57,476 bases of DNA from NCBI GenBank assembly GCA_947259045.1, contig CAMYKZ010000011.1:1-57476 (forward strand), given 5' to 3'. Source of the DNA: an uncultured Afifella sp. (lineage in GTDB: Bacteria > Pseudomonadota > Alphaproteobacteria > Rhizobiales > Afifellaceae). The notes beneath the pieces were generated by a model. That model did not search any database. It was not told where the DNA came from and saw nothing but the letters and a program-made list of their open reading frames with translations. Shown in pieces: positions 8,299 through 17,853 of the stretch. How positions within the stretch are numbered: the first letter of the stretch is position 1; every line of letters begins with the position of its first letter. Made by a program: the position numbers and the translations under genes.

Positions 8299-8988
8299 AT
8301 GTCAGATCAGTACAAGAAACAGGCCGCAGAGGCTGCGATTGAATTTGTCCAGGGCGGCATGCGGCTCGGCCTCGGCACAGGCTCGACCGCTGCGCATTTC
8401 GTGCGCGCGCTTGGTGCCGCCGTCGCCGGCGGGCTGAGGGTCGTCGGCGTTCCAACGTCGGTGGCGACCGCTCAGCTTGCTGAAAGCCTGAATATTCCGC
8501 TGACCACACTGGACGAAACCCCCGAACTTGATCTGACGGTCGACGGGGCCGATGAGATCGGGCCGGGCCTCGTTCTGGTCAAGGGCGGCGGTGGCGCTCT
8601 GTTGCGCGAAAAAATCGTTGCTGCGGCCTCCGGCCGGATGATCGTCATCGCCGATCAGTCCAAGCATGTGGAATGCCTTGGGGCATTTCCATTGCCTATG
8701 GAGGTGATCGAATTCGGTCTCGGCGCAACCCGCAATGCCATTGAACGTGCGGCATCTTCGCTCGGTCTCGCCGGCGATATCGCCGTGCGTGGCAAAGACG
8801 GTCAGCCGTTTCGCACCGATAGCGGCAATTTGATCCTCGATGCATCTTTTGGCCGCATTCCCGAACCAAAAGCGCTTGCCGGACTGCTGGACCGGATACC
8901 CGGTGTTGTAGAGCATGGTCTTTTCATCAATCTGGCCACGCAGATAATTATTGCCGGCCCGGACGGTCTTGAAAAGATCAGTGCGTGA
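8299..8988 (+). CDS. rpiA: Ribose-5-phosphate isomerase A
   Basis: A 229-residue enzyme that interconverts ribose-5-phosphate and ribulose-5-phosphate in the non-oxidative pentose phosphate pathway. It shows the RpiA signatures [11 protein letters not shown] (phosphate binding, about residue 26), TVDGADEI (catalytic Asp residues, about 80) and [12 protein letters not shown] (about 95). The length is typical. A purine-rich AGAAGAGA precedes ATG 8299. The DUF2059 gene follows about 50 bp later, suggesting an rpiA-DUF2059 (-gor) transcript. Confidence 0.95.
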   Translation: MSDQYKKQAAEAAIEFVQGGMRLGLGTGSTAAHFVRALGAAVAGGLRVVGVPTSVATAQLAESLNIPLTTLDETPELDLTVDGADEIGPGLVLVKGGGGALLREKIVAAASGRMIVIADQSKHVECLGAFPLPMEVIEFGLGATRNAIERAASSLGLAGDIAVRGKDGQPFRTDSGNLILDASFGRIPEPKALAGLLDRIPGVVEHGLFINLATQIIIAGPDGLEKISA

Positions 8989-9041
8989 CGCGACCAGCCT
9001 TTTCGGCTAACCAGAATGTTTCCAAATCAGGAGTATTACCG

Positions 9042-9602
9042 ATGTTTCGTCTATTTGCCGCCTGCATGATCGCGTTTGCGGCTGTCGGACTCGTTCAGCC
9101 ATCATTGGCGCAAGACAGCCAACAGACCGAAAACCCGCTTCCGCCTTTGTCGCCTGAACATCTGGAGCTGGCCCGCCAGGTCTTTATCGCCAGCAAGACG
9201 GGGCGGGCGTTCGACGAAATCCTGCCGACCGTTGCCGACCGCGCCAAGACCACGTTCATCCAGTCCAATCCACAGATGCAGCTCGGCATTATTGAAGTGG
9301 TCGACCGGGTCGCGCTGAATTTGGTGAAGGAACGCAAGGAACTTGATGAAGGCCTGATCCGGGTCTGGGCGCGGGCTTTCGAGCCTGACGATCTTCAGGT
9401 CATGCTGGAATTTTACCAGTCGAAGGCGGGACAGGCATTCGTTGAGCAATATCCCAAACTGATCTCCACCCAGCTTGCGGTCGGCGACAATTGGACCCAG
9501 TCGATCGGCAACAAACTGGCCGGCCAGGTGCGTGTCGAATTGCAGAAGATGGTGAACCAGGATGTCAAGGATCTGCGGGGCAGCGAAACACAAGGCCAGT
9601 AA
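9042..9602 (+). CDS. DUF2059 periplasmic protein
   Basis: A 186-residue protein with a clear Sec signal peptide (hydrophobic ACMIAFAAVGLV, cleavage after SLA near residue 23). The mature part is a helical DUF2059 domain with the family-like stretch LMLEFYQSKAGQAFVEQYP (written here as in the sequence QVMLEFYQSKAGQA). The start ATG 9042 has AGGAGT upstream; an in-frame ATG at 8985 that overlaps rpiA would bury the signal peptide. The molecular function of DUF2059 is not established. In related genomes it lies between rpiA and gor, as here. Confidence 0.88.
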   Translation: MFRLFAACMIAFAAVGLVQPSLAQDSQQTENPLPPLSPEHLELARQVFIASKTGRAFDEILPTVADRAKTTFIQSNPQMQLGIIEVVDRVALNLVKERKELDEGLIRVWARAFEPDDLQVMLEFYQSKAGQAFVEQYPKLISTQLAVGDNWTQSIGNKLAGQVRVELQKMVNQDVKDLRGSETQGQ

Positions 9603-9638
9603 GCGCAAGGCCAGTAAGTGCTCGGCCAGTAAGCGCGG
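9593..9638 (+). repeat. Three imperfect 15-bp repeats spanning a stop codon
   Basis: AAGGCCAGTAAGCGC, AAGGCCAGTAAGTGC and TCGGCCAGTAAGCGC follow each other directly. The first copy contains the TAA stop of the DUF2059 gene, and the later copies repeat it, so any shift-free readthrough would meet another TAA every 15 bases. Confidence 0.7.
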
Positions 9639-9666
9639 ACTGCTATAATATTGAATCGGGGGCATC

Positions 9667-11052
9667 ATGGCATACGACTATGATCTGTTTGTCATCGGCG
9701 CCGGCTCCGGAGGCGTGCGGGCGGCCCGCAAGGCGGCGGAGACCGGAGCACGCGTTGCCGTTGCCGAAGAATACCGCGTCGGCGGCACATGCGTCATTCG
9801 CGGCTGTGTGCCCAAAAAGCTGTTTGTCTATGCGTCGCATTTTTCCGGAACTTTCGAGGATGCGGCCGGTTTTGGCTGGAGCGTCGGGGAAACCGGATTT
9901 GACTGGCCGACCCTGATTGCCAACAAGGACAGGGAAATCGACCGGCTGGAGCGGGCCTACCGCAGCAATATCGACAAGGCCGGCGTGGAATTGTTCGAAA
10001 CCCGAGCGGTCATTGACGGTCCGCATACGATCAGGCTGGAGGCAAATGGTGATCGGGTGACCGCCGAGCGGATCCTGGTTGCCACCGGCGGCCGGCCAAG
10101 CCCGCATCCTGCGCTGCCGGGGCACGAACATTGCATTTCCTCCAACGAAGCGTTCCATCTGGAGCGGTTGCCGGAAAAGATCCTGATCGGCGGCGGCGGT
10201 TATATCGCCGTCGAATTTGCCGGCATTTTCAACGGGCTCGGCGTCGACACGACGATCGTCTATCGCGGCATGGAGATCCTGTCGCGGTTTGACCCTGACG
10301 TCCGCCGGGCGCTGCACGCACAATACGAAAAAAACGGCATTCGCATTCTGTGTCACAACGTTTTTGAGAATGTGAAGCGGTTGCCGAACGGCAGGCTTCA
10401 GGCGTCGCTGTCCGGTGGCGGCACCGAAGAAGCCGACGAGATCATGCTGGCAGTCGGCCGGTTGCCGAACGTGGAAGGGCTCGGCCTTGAAACCGTTGGC
10501 GTGGAAACCGCACACAATGGCGCGATCATGGTCGACGATTATTCCAAAACCAATGTCGATCATGTCTGGGCGCTTGGCGACGTGACCGATCGGATGCAAT
10601 TGACGCCGGTCGCGATACACGAAGCCATGTGTTTCGTGCAGACCGTGTTTCATGACAATCCGGTCAAGCCGGACTACGACACGGTCGCGACGGCGGTATT
10701 TTCACAGCCGGAAATCGGCACCGTTGGCCTGGCTGAGGATGCCGCGCGCGATAAATTCCAGAACCTGGACATTTACCGCGCAAGCTTTACGCCGATGTTG
10801 CACACGCTGTCGGGCCGCGACGAAAAGATGCTGATGAAACTGATTGTCGATGCGGACTCAGACAAGGTGGTCGGCGCCCATATTCTTGGATCGGGAGGCG
10901 GGGAGATGGCCCAGCTTCTGGGCATCCCGCTGAAAATGGGCGCGACCAAGGCCGATTTCGACATGACCATGGCAGTTCACCCGACCGCGTCGGAAGAGCT
11001 CGTCACGTTCGCAGCGCCGAGTGAGCGAATCCGCGGCGGCGAAACCGTCTAG
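9667..11052 (+). CDS. gor: Glutathione-disulfide reductase
   Basis: A 461-residue FAD flavoprotein that reduces glutathione disulfide with NADPH. The N-terminus has the FAD-binding GAGSGGVRAAR. The redox-active disulfide is GTCVIRGCVPKK with C42 and C47. An NAD(P) Rossmann motif GGGYIAVEFAG lies near 175, and FAD-binding ALGDVTDRMQLTPVA near 300. The C-terminal active-site His-Glu pair is in HPTASEE (H438). The length is typical. A GGGGGC site precedes the ATG. It lies 64 bp after the DUF2059 gene. Its TAG stop overlaps the stop of the opposite hydrolase gene. Confidence 0.95.
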   Translation: MAYDYDLFVIGAGSGGVRAARKAAETGARVAVAEEYRVGGTCVIRGCVPKKLFVYASHFSGTFEDAAGFGWSVGETGFDWPTLIANKDREIDRLERAYRSNIDKAGVELFETRAVIDGPHTIRLEANGDRVTAERILVATGGRPSPHPALPGHEHCISSNEAFHLERLPEKILIGGGGYIAVEFAGIFNGLGVDTTIVYRGMEILSRFDPDVRRALHAQYEKNGIRILCHNVFENVKRLPNGRLQASLSGGGTEEADEIMLAVGRLPNVEGLGLETVGVETAHNGAIMVDDYSKTNVDHVWALGDVTDRMQLTPVAIHEAMCFVQTVFHDNPVKPDYDTVATAVFSQPEIGTVGLAEDAARDKFQNLDIYRASFTPMLHTLSGRDEKMLMKLIVDADSDKVVGAHILGSGGGEMAQLLGIPLKMGATKADFDMTMAVHPTASEELVTFAAPSERIRGGETV

Positions 11053-11927
11053 CGCGTCTCGCCGCGAACAAGCCAGGCGATCACTTCCGGCCACAGGCTC
11101 TCAGCCATGTTGGGTTTGAAGAAACCGAAGTGGCCGATTGCCCGGCCTGCCTCCTGCTGCGTGAACCAGCGATAGGTTTTCGGCGCATTGGCATATCGTT
11201 CTGTCAGCGCCCGGGTGGCGCGTTCCGTCGCCCACTTGTCGTCACGCATGCCGGCGATCAGCAGCGGCGATCTGACATCGGAAAACCGCACCGTCTCCGG
11301 CAGGCCGGGATCGCTGAAGAAATAGTCCGGGCTGCGGCACCAGCGGGCCCAGTCCCGGAAGACCTGCGCCGGAATATCTTCGCCGAGACCGGCTGCAGCG
11401 GGGAGGTAGCCAAGCAGCCAGGTCAATGGCACGCCGAGCAGGTTCATGGTCGCATACACTTTCAGCGGTTCATCGGTGCCGCGCCAATAGCCGGAAAGAG
11501 TAGCGACTGCCGCATACCGCAGAAACCGATCTGCGATCCCCGACAGGCCCAGAGCCTGGCCACCGAAGGAGTGCCCGACACCAACCATGCCCGTGCCGGG
11601 AAACCGGCTCTGCAGTGCCTCTGCGGCAGCCGGAAAATCCTCCAGCGCCCAGTCTTTCATCCGGACATTGTAACCCCGCAGCCGCGCCGGTCTGGACGCG
11701 CCGACACCGCGATAGTCGAAGGTCAGGACAGCGCGGGCGCCGGCGGCGATCAGAGCCGCGGCAAAGTGGCGATAATAATTCTGCGGTACGGCGACTGCGC
11801 CTGCAATGAGGACTGCCGGCCCCTCCGAGGGTCGCCTGTTCTCAAACAACCGGCCGCAAAATTTCTCCCCTGCACAGGTGGTCAGACGAACCGGTTCGCC
11901 GTATGCAGATGTGGGTACTCCGTTCAT
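11049..11927 (-). CDS. Alpha/beta hydrolase
   Basis: A 292-residue alpha/beta-hydrolase fold protein. The nucleophile elbow is GHSFGG, with Ser at about residue 119. Upstream are the oxyanion-region stretch ending in FDYRGVGAS and a strand VLIAGAVAVPQNYY. A late His in the segment AIGHFGFFKP probably completes the triad. The substrate is unknown; similar proteins are annotated as serine aminopeptidase-like esterases. No signal peptide or membrane helix is obvious. It is transcribed toward gor, and both stops share one CTAG. Confidence 0.85.
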   Translation of the reverse strand: MNGVPTSAYGEPVRLTTCAGEKFCGRLFENRRPSEGPAVLIAGAVAVPQNYYRHFAAALIAAGARAVLTFDYRGVGASRPARLRGYNVRMKDWALEDFPAAAEALQSRFPGTGMVGVGHSFGGQALGLSGIADRFLRYAAVATLSGYWRGTDEPLKVYATMNLLGVPLTWLLGYLPAAAGLGEDIPAQVFRDWARWCRSPDYFFSDPGLPETVRFSDVRSPLLIAGMRDDKWATERATRALTERYANAPKTYRWFTQQEAGRAIGHFGFFKPNMAESLWPEVIAWLVRGETR

Positions 11928-11969
11928 CAGACGAATATCTCACGTTGACGTAAGGGTAATGCAACAGCA

Positions 11970-12572
11970 ATGTCCGATATGTTCACCTGTTTTGGTTACG
12001 GGTCGCTGGTCAACAGCAGGACGTTGCCTGACGATTCACTGTCGGCGCGCGTGAAAGTGACGGGATGGCGGCGTGCCTGGCGACTTTCTGTCGACACCAA
12101 AAAGGGCCGCCGGTGCACGCTGACGGTCATTCCGGATCCGACGTGTGCGATCTTCGGCACCGTGGTTGCCCAGCCGCAGACGCAAATCGAAGTGATGCAA
12201 AAGCGCGAAGCGGTTTATGACCGGATCGATCTTTCCCCCGATGCCGTCGAGTGGATCGATGCCAGGCCGGACGGCTGGCCTGACCCCTATATTCATGTCG
12301 GCGACAGCGCATATGCGCGAACGGGAGACCGTGATCATCCGGTTCTGCTGTCCTATGTGGAAACCGTTCTGGCCGGTTATTTGCAGACTTTTGGCAGCGA
12401 TGGGCCGGATCATTTTATCGAAACGACGGCTGACTGGCATGTGCCTGTGCTCAACGACAGGGAAAGTCCGATCTATTCCCGGGCCACGGAACTGTCCGTA
12501 GCGGAAAGGGCGCTTGTTGATGAATTGCTTGAGCGGGCCGGGGTTGAGCTGATCGAACTGCAGCCAAGCTAG
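11970..12572 (+). CDS. Gamma-glutamylcyclotransferase-like (GGCT/ChaC fold) protein
   Basis: A 200-residue protein beginning [11 protein letters not shown], the YGSL loop that binds the gamma-glutamyl substrate in the gamma-glutamylcyclotransferase superfamily. A conserved-type acidic residue follows in [10 protein letters not shown]. ChaC-type members split glutathione into 5-oxoproline and Cys-Gly; this protein could do that or act on other gamma-glutamyl amines. Two starts, ATG 11970 and ATG 11976, are possible, and the ribosome site is poor for both. Its neighbours gor and the YbdK-type ligase support a role in glutathione metabolism, but that is inference. Confidence 0.75.
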   Translation: MSDMFTCFGYGSLVNSRTLPDDSLSARVKVTGWRRAWRLSVDTKKGRRCTLTVIPDPTCAIFGTVVAQPQTQIEVMQKREAVYDRIDLSPDAVEWIDARPDGWPDPYIHVGDSAYARTGDRDHPVLLSYVETVLAGYLQTFGSDGPDHFIETTADWHVPVLNDRESPIYSRATELSVAERALVDELLERAGVELIELQPS

Positions 12573-13705
12573 CAGTCGACCAGCGTTTCAGCGATCAGGT
12601 GATCGACGACCCGGTTCAGTGCTTCAGCCTCATCGCTGCCATTTTTGATGGCGGTGGCGTAGATGTCCAATTGCCGGTCGGCGCTGGTGCCTTCCGCGGC
12701 GATCACCCGGGCGCGCTCGACCTCGGCGACACAATCGAGCGCCTCCGCGTCTTCGGCGATCAGATTGATCAGCTCCTCGACCAGTTCGGGGTAGGGCACC
12801 ATCGTACCGCGGCCGAAATCCATCAGCGAGCCGCGTGCGCCATGCCGCTGCGCGAGCCAGCGGTTTTCCGAGATCAGCGACATCGGATATTGCCGCCATC
12901 TCTGATTGTCACGCCTGAGCCGCCACAACATGCGCGCCAGGCAACGGAACAGGGCCGCAATCGTCAGCGCGTCCTCGATGCGCGTACAGACGTCGGTGAC
13001 GCGCATTTCCAGCGTCGGAAACTTGGCCGAGGGCCGCAAATCCCACCAGATCTTGGTGGCGTCCTCGATCACGCCGGCCTCGACCAGCAGGCTGACAAGA
13101 CGGCGATATTCGGACGCGCTTGCGAATGTTTCGGGAATGCCGGTCCTCGGCAATTCGTTGAACACCGACAGCCGGTAGGACTTCAATCCCGATCGCCGGC
13201 CCTGCCAGAACGGCGACGATGTCGACAATGCCAGCAGGTGCGGCAGGAAATAGACCAGCTGATTATGCAGGTCGATGCGGGTTTCTTCATCATCAACACC
13301 GATATGAACGTGCATGCCGCAGATCAGCAGCCGTCGCACCACGACCTGCAAATCTTCCGCCAGTTCGTTATATCTCTGCCGGTCGGTGTTTTTCTGCTCC
13401 GACCAGTCGGCGAACGGATGTGTGGAGGCGGCGATCGGGGCAAGGCCGTGCTTGTCCGCCTCATTTGCGATTGTGCATCGCAGTTCGACCAACTGCTGGC
13501 GGGCTTCTGCCATCGATTTGCAGACCGGTGTGCCAACCTCGATCTGACAACGCAAAAACTCGGGCGCGACGTGACTGCCAAGCGCTTGCTCACACCCCTC
13601 CAGCAACGCCGCCGGCGGGTCTGAGCACAAGTCCCGGGTTTCCCGATCGACAAGGAGATATTCTTCCTCGATACCGATTGTCAGCTTTGGTTCTGTGATC
13701 GCCAT
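12569..13705 (-). CDS. YbdK-type carboxylate-amine ligase (glutamate-cysteine ligase family 2)
   Basis: A 378-residue protein of the GCS2 family. It shows [10 protein letters not shown] near residue 11, the metal/nucleotide-binding [12 protein letters not shown] near 130, and [13 protein letters not shown] near 230. E. coli YbdK has weak glutamate-cysteine ligase activity, and the natural substrate of many members is unknown. The length matches the family. It converges with the GGCT-like gene, sharing CTAG for both TAG stops. Divergent transcription from the DAHP synthase gene leaves 217 bp for promoters. Confidence 0.9.
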   Translation of the reverse strand: MAITEPKLTIGIEEEYLLVDRETRDLCSDPPAALLEGCEQALGSHVAPEFLRCQIEVGTPVCKSMAEARQQLVELRCTIANEADKHGLAPIAASTHPFADWSEQKNTDRQRYNELAEDLQVVVRRLLICGMHVHIGVDDEETRIDLHNQLVYFLPHLLALSTSSPFWQGRRSGLKSYRLSVFNELPRTGIPETFASASEYRRLVSLLVEAGVIEDATKIWWDLRPSAKFPTLEMRVTDVCTRIEDALTIAALFRCLARMLWRLRRDNQRWRQYPMSLISENRWLAQRHGARGSLMDFGRGTMVPYPELVEELINLIAEDAEALDCVAEVERARVIAAEGTSADRQLDIYATAIKNGSDEAEALNRVVDHLIAETLVDC

Positions 13706-13922
13706 GGTGCGAAGTGTGCTTGTTTTGCTGCCGCATGAAAAGCCCCCAATTCACATTGCATGTCAGCCAGCTTGGTCAGGCGGCTGGCAGTTCTGTGAAA
13801 AACGGTCTATAGACAGCGCCCAAATGACCGGGCACGGTTCGAAATGACGTGCCGGATTTCCATTTGAACGTGATTGCAGGGACGGGCGGTATCAGGCCGC
13901 GAACCCGATCGGAGTGAGTGTT

Positions 13923-15305
13923 ATGAGTGAGAAGTGGACGCCAGACAGCTGGCGAAGCAAACCTATTGTGCAGGTGCCGGACTATCCGGACCCTCATGCC
14001 CTGAGCGATGTGGAAGCAACGCTTGCGACTTTTCCGCCGCTGGTGTTTGCAGGCGAGGCCCGCAAGCTGAAGGCACATCTTGCGGATGTGGCGCTGGGGA
14101 ACGGTTTCCTGCTTCAGGGCGGCGATTGCGCGGAAAGCTTCGCCGAACATCAAGCCGACAATATCCGCGATTTTTTCCGGGCGTTCCTGCAGATGGCCGT
14201 TATTCTGACATATGCCGCCAAATCGCCGGTTGTGAAGATTGGCCGCATTGCCGGACAGTTCGCCAAACCGCGTTCCGCACCGACGGAATCGATCAATGGC
14301 AAGGAACTGCCAAGTTATCGTGGCGATATCATCAATGGCATCGACTTCGACGAGGCCAACCGCCTGCCGGACCCGAAACGGCAGGAGATGGCCTACCGGC
14401 AATCTGCCGCAACGCTGAATCTTCTGCGCGCCTTCGCTCAGGGCGGTTTCGCAAATCTTGAACATGTCCACCAGTGGATGCTCGGTTTTGTCGCCGACAG
14501 CCCGCAGGGACATCGTTATGCCGCCCTGGCGGACCAGATTTCCGAAACACTCGGTTTCATGCGTGCGATCGGGATCGATTCAGAGACAACGCCGGCACTC
14601 AGCCAGACGGAATTCTTCACCAGCCACGAAGCGCTTCTGCTCGGCTATGAGCAGGCGCTGACCCGCGTCGATTCGACCTCCGGCGACTGGTATGCGACGT
14701 CCGGCCACATGATCTGGATCGGTGACCGGACGCGTCAGCCCGATCACGCCCATGTGGAATTCTGCCGCGGCGTCAAGAATCCGATCGGCCTGAAGTGCGG
14801 CCCCTCGCTTGATCCCGATGAACTGGTCCGGCTGATCAACATACTGAATCCGGACAATGAGGCCGGCCGGATGACATTGATTGCCCGCTTCGGCTGCAAC
14901 AAGGTCGGCGATCATCTTCCGGCTCTGATCAGAGCCGTGGAACGCGAGGGCCAGCATGTCGTCTGGTCGTGCGATCCCATGCACGGCAATACGATCAAGG
15001 CGGCCAGCGGTTTCAAGACGCGTCCGTTCGACATGATCCTGAAGGAGGTGGAATCCTTCTTCGCCGTGCACGAGGCTGAAGGAACGCATCCTGGCGGTAT
15101 CCATATCGAGATGACCGGCAAGAACGTCACTGAATGCACCGGCGGCGCCCGGGCGATCTCCGACGACGAGCTGTCCGATCGTTACCATACCCATTGCGAT
15201 CCGCGGCTGAATGCGGATCAGGCCATGGAACTTGCATTCCTTGTGGCGGAGCTGTTGAAAAAGGAACGCTCAACGCGCGGCCAGAATATCGCCGCCAGCG
15301 CATAA
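13923..15305 (+). CDS. Class II 3-deoxy-7-phosphoheptulonate (DAHP) synthase
   Basis: A 460-residue class II (plant/mycobacterial type) DAHP synthase, which condenses phosphoenolpyruvate and erythrose-4-phosphate in the first step of the shikimate pathway. Family signatures are [14 protein letters not shown] at the N-terminus, [10 protein letters not shown] near 62, the [19 protein letters not shown] phosphate-binding region near 105, GDHLPALI near 325, and the metal-site CDPMHGNT near 350. The start ATG 13923 follows GGAGTGAG; GTG 13914 is in frame but lies inside that site. It is probably monocistronic. A small GCCAGC/GCTGGC hairpin sits in the leader near 13770; I cannot tell whether it has a regulatory role. 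Confidence 0.95.
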   Translation: MSEKWTPDSWRSKPIVQVPDYPDPHALSDVEATLATFPPLVFAGEARKLKAHLADVALGNGFLLQGGDCAESFAEHQADNIRDFFRAFLQMAVILTYAAKSPVVKIGRIAGQFAKPRSAPTESINGKELPSYRGDIINGIDFDEANRLPDPKRQEMAYRQSAATLNLLRAFAQGGFANLEHVHQWMLGFVADSPQGHRYAALADQISETLGFMRAIGIDSETTPALSQTEFFTSHEALLLGYEQALTRVDSTSGDWYATSGHMIWIGDRTRQPDHAHVEFCRGVKNPIGLKCGPSLDPDELVRLINILNPDNEAGRMTLIARFGCNKVGDHLPALIRAVEREGQHVVWSCDPMHGNTIKAASGFKTRPFDMILKEVESFFAVHEAEGTHPGGIHIEMTGKNVTECTGGARAISDDELSDRYHTHCDPRLNADQAMELAFLVAELLKKERSTRGQNIAASA

Positions 15306-15313
15306 ACCGCTCG

Positions 15314-15835
15314 TCAGGCGGCTTCGGCCGCCTGGCGTAACCGGCGTGCGGTGAAATTCAGCGATATGATCAGCCAAAGCACATTGGACAATCCGAACCG
15401 GCCCTGAGTCGCCAGGACGATATCGGTACCGGTCGCAGTCGCATTCAGGCCGACGGTTTCCCAATGGTCCGTACCGAACGGTTCGCTCTGGCCGTCGATT
15501 TCCTCAACGTGGCGGACAAGCTGCCGGCCGGGCTCCATGCGGGTCACCCGGTCGACGGTTCGGTAGACCCAGCCGCCTTCGTCTTCCAGAATGGTTGCAA
15601 CACGATGTCCGTCGGCGCTCAGCGCATGGTGGCGGACGGTCATTCCCGGTATGATCGGCATATGCCGGTCGCTGATCACACACGACCAAACCTGATCCGG
15701 CGCCGCCCGCACTGAGCGGCGGATGATCAGCATGTCTTTGCCATCGGCAATATCATGCAGCCAGGTCGTAATCCGGATTGCGACGACAGCGAACGACGCC
15801 AGCACTGCCAGTAAAAAAAATAACTCTGCGTCCAT
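15314..15835 (-). CDS. Membrane-anchored SRPBCC-domain protein
   Basis: A 173-residue protein: one N-terminal membrane helix (about residues 5-24), then a START/SRPBCC-like ligand-binding domain. It is a clear paralogue of the N-terminal half of the SRPBCC-M50 gene at 16402-17613. The two share HxEEIDG, EPFG/EPYG, the HWE/QWE segment and GT-D/E-I with a following QG, in the same order. It lacks the protease part and ends where the larger protein would begin its membrane domain. The ligand is unknown. It is convergent with DAHP synthase (9 bp between stops). Confidence 0.75.
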   Translation of the reverse strand: MDAELFFLLAVLASFAVVAIRITTWLHDIADGKDMLIIRRSVRAAPDQVWSCVISDRHMPIIPGMTVRHHALSADGHRVATILEDEGGWVYRTVDRVTRMEPGRQLVRHVEEIDGQSEPFGTDHWETVGLNATATGTDIVLATQGRFGLSNVLWLIISLNFTARRLRQAAEAA

Positions 15836-15992
15836 GTCCCGGGTCCCGATCTATAACGGGTCGCAGACAACAGGACCGAACCTAACAAAGCTTTCAGATT
15901 TGGCGCAAACCGGTTCTATGGTTAACAGATATTCAACAGAACATGCGACGTGTGCTGCCGATGCGCATGGTCGGAATTATCAGGAGGCGGAT

Positions 15993-16391
15993 ATGCCGAA
16001 CGTCGACAGATTAACCGGCCGATGCGCCTGCGGGCGTGTGTCCTATGCGGCCGAGGGTCCGTTTCGCGACGGCCTGGCCTGTCATTGTGAAACGTGCCGC
16101 CGCCAATCGGGGCATTTTATCGTTGCGACTGCCGTCGAGCCCGGAAAACTTGACGTGACGGAGGCGGGGGAGCTGGCCTGGTATCAGGCGACGCCGGAGG
16201 CCCGGCGGGGTTTCTGCAGGAAATGCGGGTCGCTGCTGTTCTGGGAACCGAAAGAGCGGACCCATACGGCAATCATGCTGGGGTCCGTCGACGATCCCGG
16301 CGACATCAGCCTCATCGGGCATATCTTCGTGCGCGAGAAGGGCGCCTACTATGAGATCGCAGACGGATTGCCGCAACGGGACACCGAATAG
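15993..16391 (+). CDS. GFA-family (CENP-V/GFA) zinc protein
   Basis: A 132-residue protein of the GFA family, named for glutathione-dependent formaldehyde-activating enzyme. Its zinc ligands are visible: GRCACGRVSY near residue 8, CHCETCRRQSG near 30, and FCRKCGSLLFW near 74. The start ATG 15993 is preceded by AGGAGG (15982-15987), so longer in-frame versions from 15723 are not supported. Most family members have no proven formaldehyde activity; binding of glutathione or another thiol is inferred from the family only. It is flanked by the two minus-strand SRPBCC genes. Confidence 0.88.
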   Translation: MPNVDRLTGRCACGRVSYAAEGPFRDGLACHCETCRRQSGHFIVATAVEPGKLDVTEAGELAWYQATPEARRGFCRKCGSLLFWEPKERTHTAIMLGSVDDPGDISLIGHIFVREKGAYYEIADGLPQRDTE

Positions 16392-16401
16392 GCCCGCGGC
16401 T

Positions 16402-17613
16402 TTAGAAACCGAATACCAGCATGTAGACGCCGACATGGATTGCCGCCGCCAGCAGATAACCGATCAGGATCACACTGCCGCCGAAAAACGACAGCGGCGG
16501 ATATTTCGAGTGGCCGCTCATTTGCATCGCATTCATCAGGCCGAGGCCCATGAACATCGCAAAGCCGATAAATCCCTTCGAGATCATCAACAGCGCGCAG
16601 GCGGCGCCGAGGGCCATCAAAGCGTAACGCGCCGTGCCCGGAGACACGCTTTCGCACAGGGTGCGCACCACATGACCGCCGTCCAGCGGCAGCGCCGGAA
16701 GCAGGTTGAATGCGTTCAGAAACCCGCAGATGCCGGCAGCCGTGATGGCCCACCAGGCATAGGGTTGCGGCAGAACCATTGTTCCGGCCAGATACAGCCC
16801 GACTGTTGCCACAAGGCTCAACCCCGGACCCATCAGGGATACAAAAGCATCGTGAAACGCCGATTTGTGCGGCTGATTGGGTACTGCGATGCCGCCGAAA
16901 AACGGGACCAGCAGCATCCGCGGCGCCGGCTGCCCGGTCAGTTGCATGGCGAGAAAGTGGCCGTATTCATGCAGCAGCAGAAGCGGCACCAGGATCAGGG
17001 CATAATCGATTCCGAACAGAAAGATGAAACTGGCGGTTGCCATGATCGAAATCAGTATGTCGTTCTGAGCCGACGCGACGTCCAATTGCGGCGCCTTGGG
17101 CGTGGAAAGCGCCTTCAGCCGGTTCGCCCGTCGCCTGAGCGCCAGCCACAATCTGAATGCGCTGATGACGGAGCCGTAGGATCCCTGGGCAGCGACCGAG
17201 ATCTCCGTGCCCTTCTTTGTTGGCCGAAGGGCATACCCCTCCCATTGGGACGAGCCATATGGCTCCGGCGTGCCGTCGATCTCTTCGGTGTGCAGGACAT
17301 ACCGCTCAGCCGGTTCATTGACAACGATACGCTCTAGCCGGCGCGACGAGCCGCCGTCAAAATCGATCCTGGTTTCAATCAGGTCGGGATCCTCGTCATC
17401 ATGCCGCCGTTGAACCGGCATATCGGGAAGAACGTTTGCGGTGCTTCCGTCAAGTATCCTTTCCCAGACATGGGCCGGCTCGGCCGGCATTCGCCGGCGT
17501 ACGGAGACCAGTTTTTCGCCACGCGCAACCTGGCTGAAAAACGTATAGGCGTAGGACAGGGCAAATGTACCGGCGCCGATCAGGGCATAAAGGATCATAT
17601 CGACCGTGCTCAC
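16402..17613 (-). CDS. SRPBCC-M50 fusion: membrane metalloprotease-like protein
   Basis: A 403-residue protein. Residues 5-25 form a membrane helix and about 35-165 an SRPBCC-like domain. The rest is a site-2-protease-like (M50) membrane domain with the zinc motif HEYGH at 215-219 in a hydrophobic helix, and the second motif LPLDGG (third ligand Asp) near residue 310. Both catalytic motifs are intact, so intramembrane proteolysis is plausible; the substrate is unknown. The start is GTG 17613, with GGAG 7 bases upstream. The SRPBCC half is duplicated as the gene at 15314-15835, and a degenerate relative of the whole protein lies at 53174-54394. It is convergent with the GFA gene. Confidence 0.82.
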   Translation of the reverse strand: MSTVDMILYALIGAGTFALSYAYTFFSQVARGEKLVSVRRRMPAEPAHVWERILDGSTANVLPDMPVQRRHDDEDPDLIETRIDFDGGSSRRLERIVVNEPAERYVLHTEEIDGTPEPYGSSQWEGYALRPTKKGTEISVAAQGSYGSVISAFRLWLALRRRANRLKALSTPKAPQLDVASAQNDILISIMATASFIFLFGIDYALILVPLLLLHEYGHFLAMQLTGQPAPRMLLVPFFGGIAVPNQPHKSAFHDAFVSLMGPGLSLVATVGLYLAGTMVLPQPYAWWAITAAGICGFLNAFNLLPALPLDGGHVVRTLCESVSPGTARYALMALGAACALLMISKGFIGFAMFMGLGLMNAMQMSGHSKYPPLSFFGGSVILIGYLLAAAIHVGVYMLVFGF

Positions 17614-17853
17614 AATGTATCTCCGACCTTCGCCAAATTCAGTTTCTCAAAAACACGAAGCGCAAGGCCTGTGACACATTGCCAATGATCAATGCCACAA
17701 TGGTGGACCGGTTTGCCATCTCTCATTGCTATATCAATGCAATCGGACGATATAAAATTCTGTAAAGCATAGCCGGACTAGAGTTACGTCAACGGAGCTG
17801 CAGCATTTATCTGGAATTCGACCGGCTTGGGCCACGCGACAGGACATTCTGAT

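Noticed and set aside
9643-10653. A 336-codon minus-strand frame opposite gor
   Set aside because: The plus-strand gor motifs are unambiguous, and the antisense frame has low-information His/Arg-rich content.
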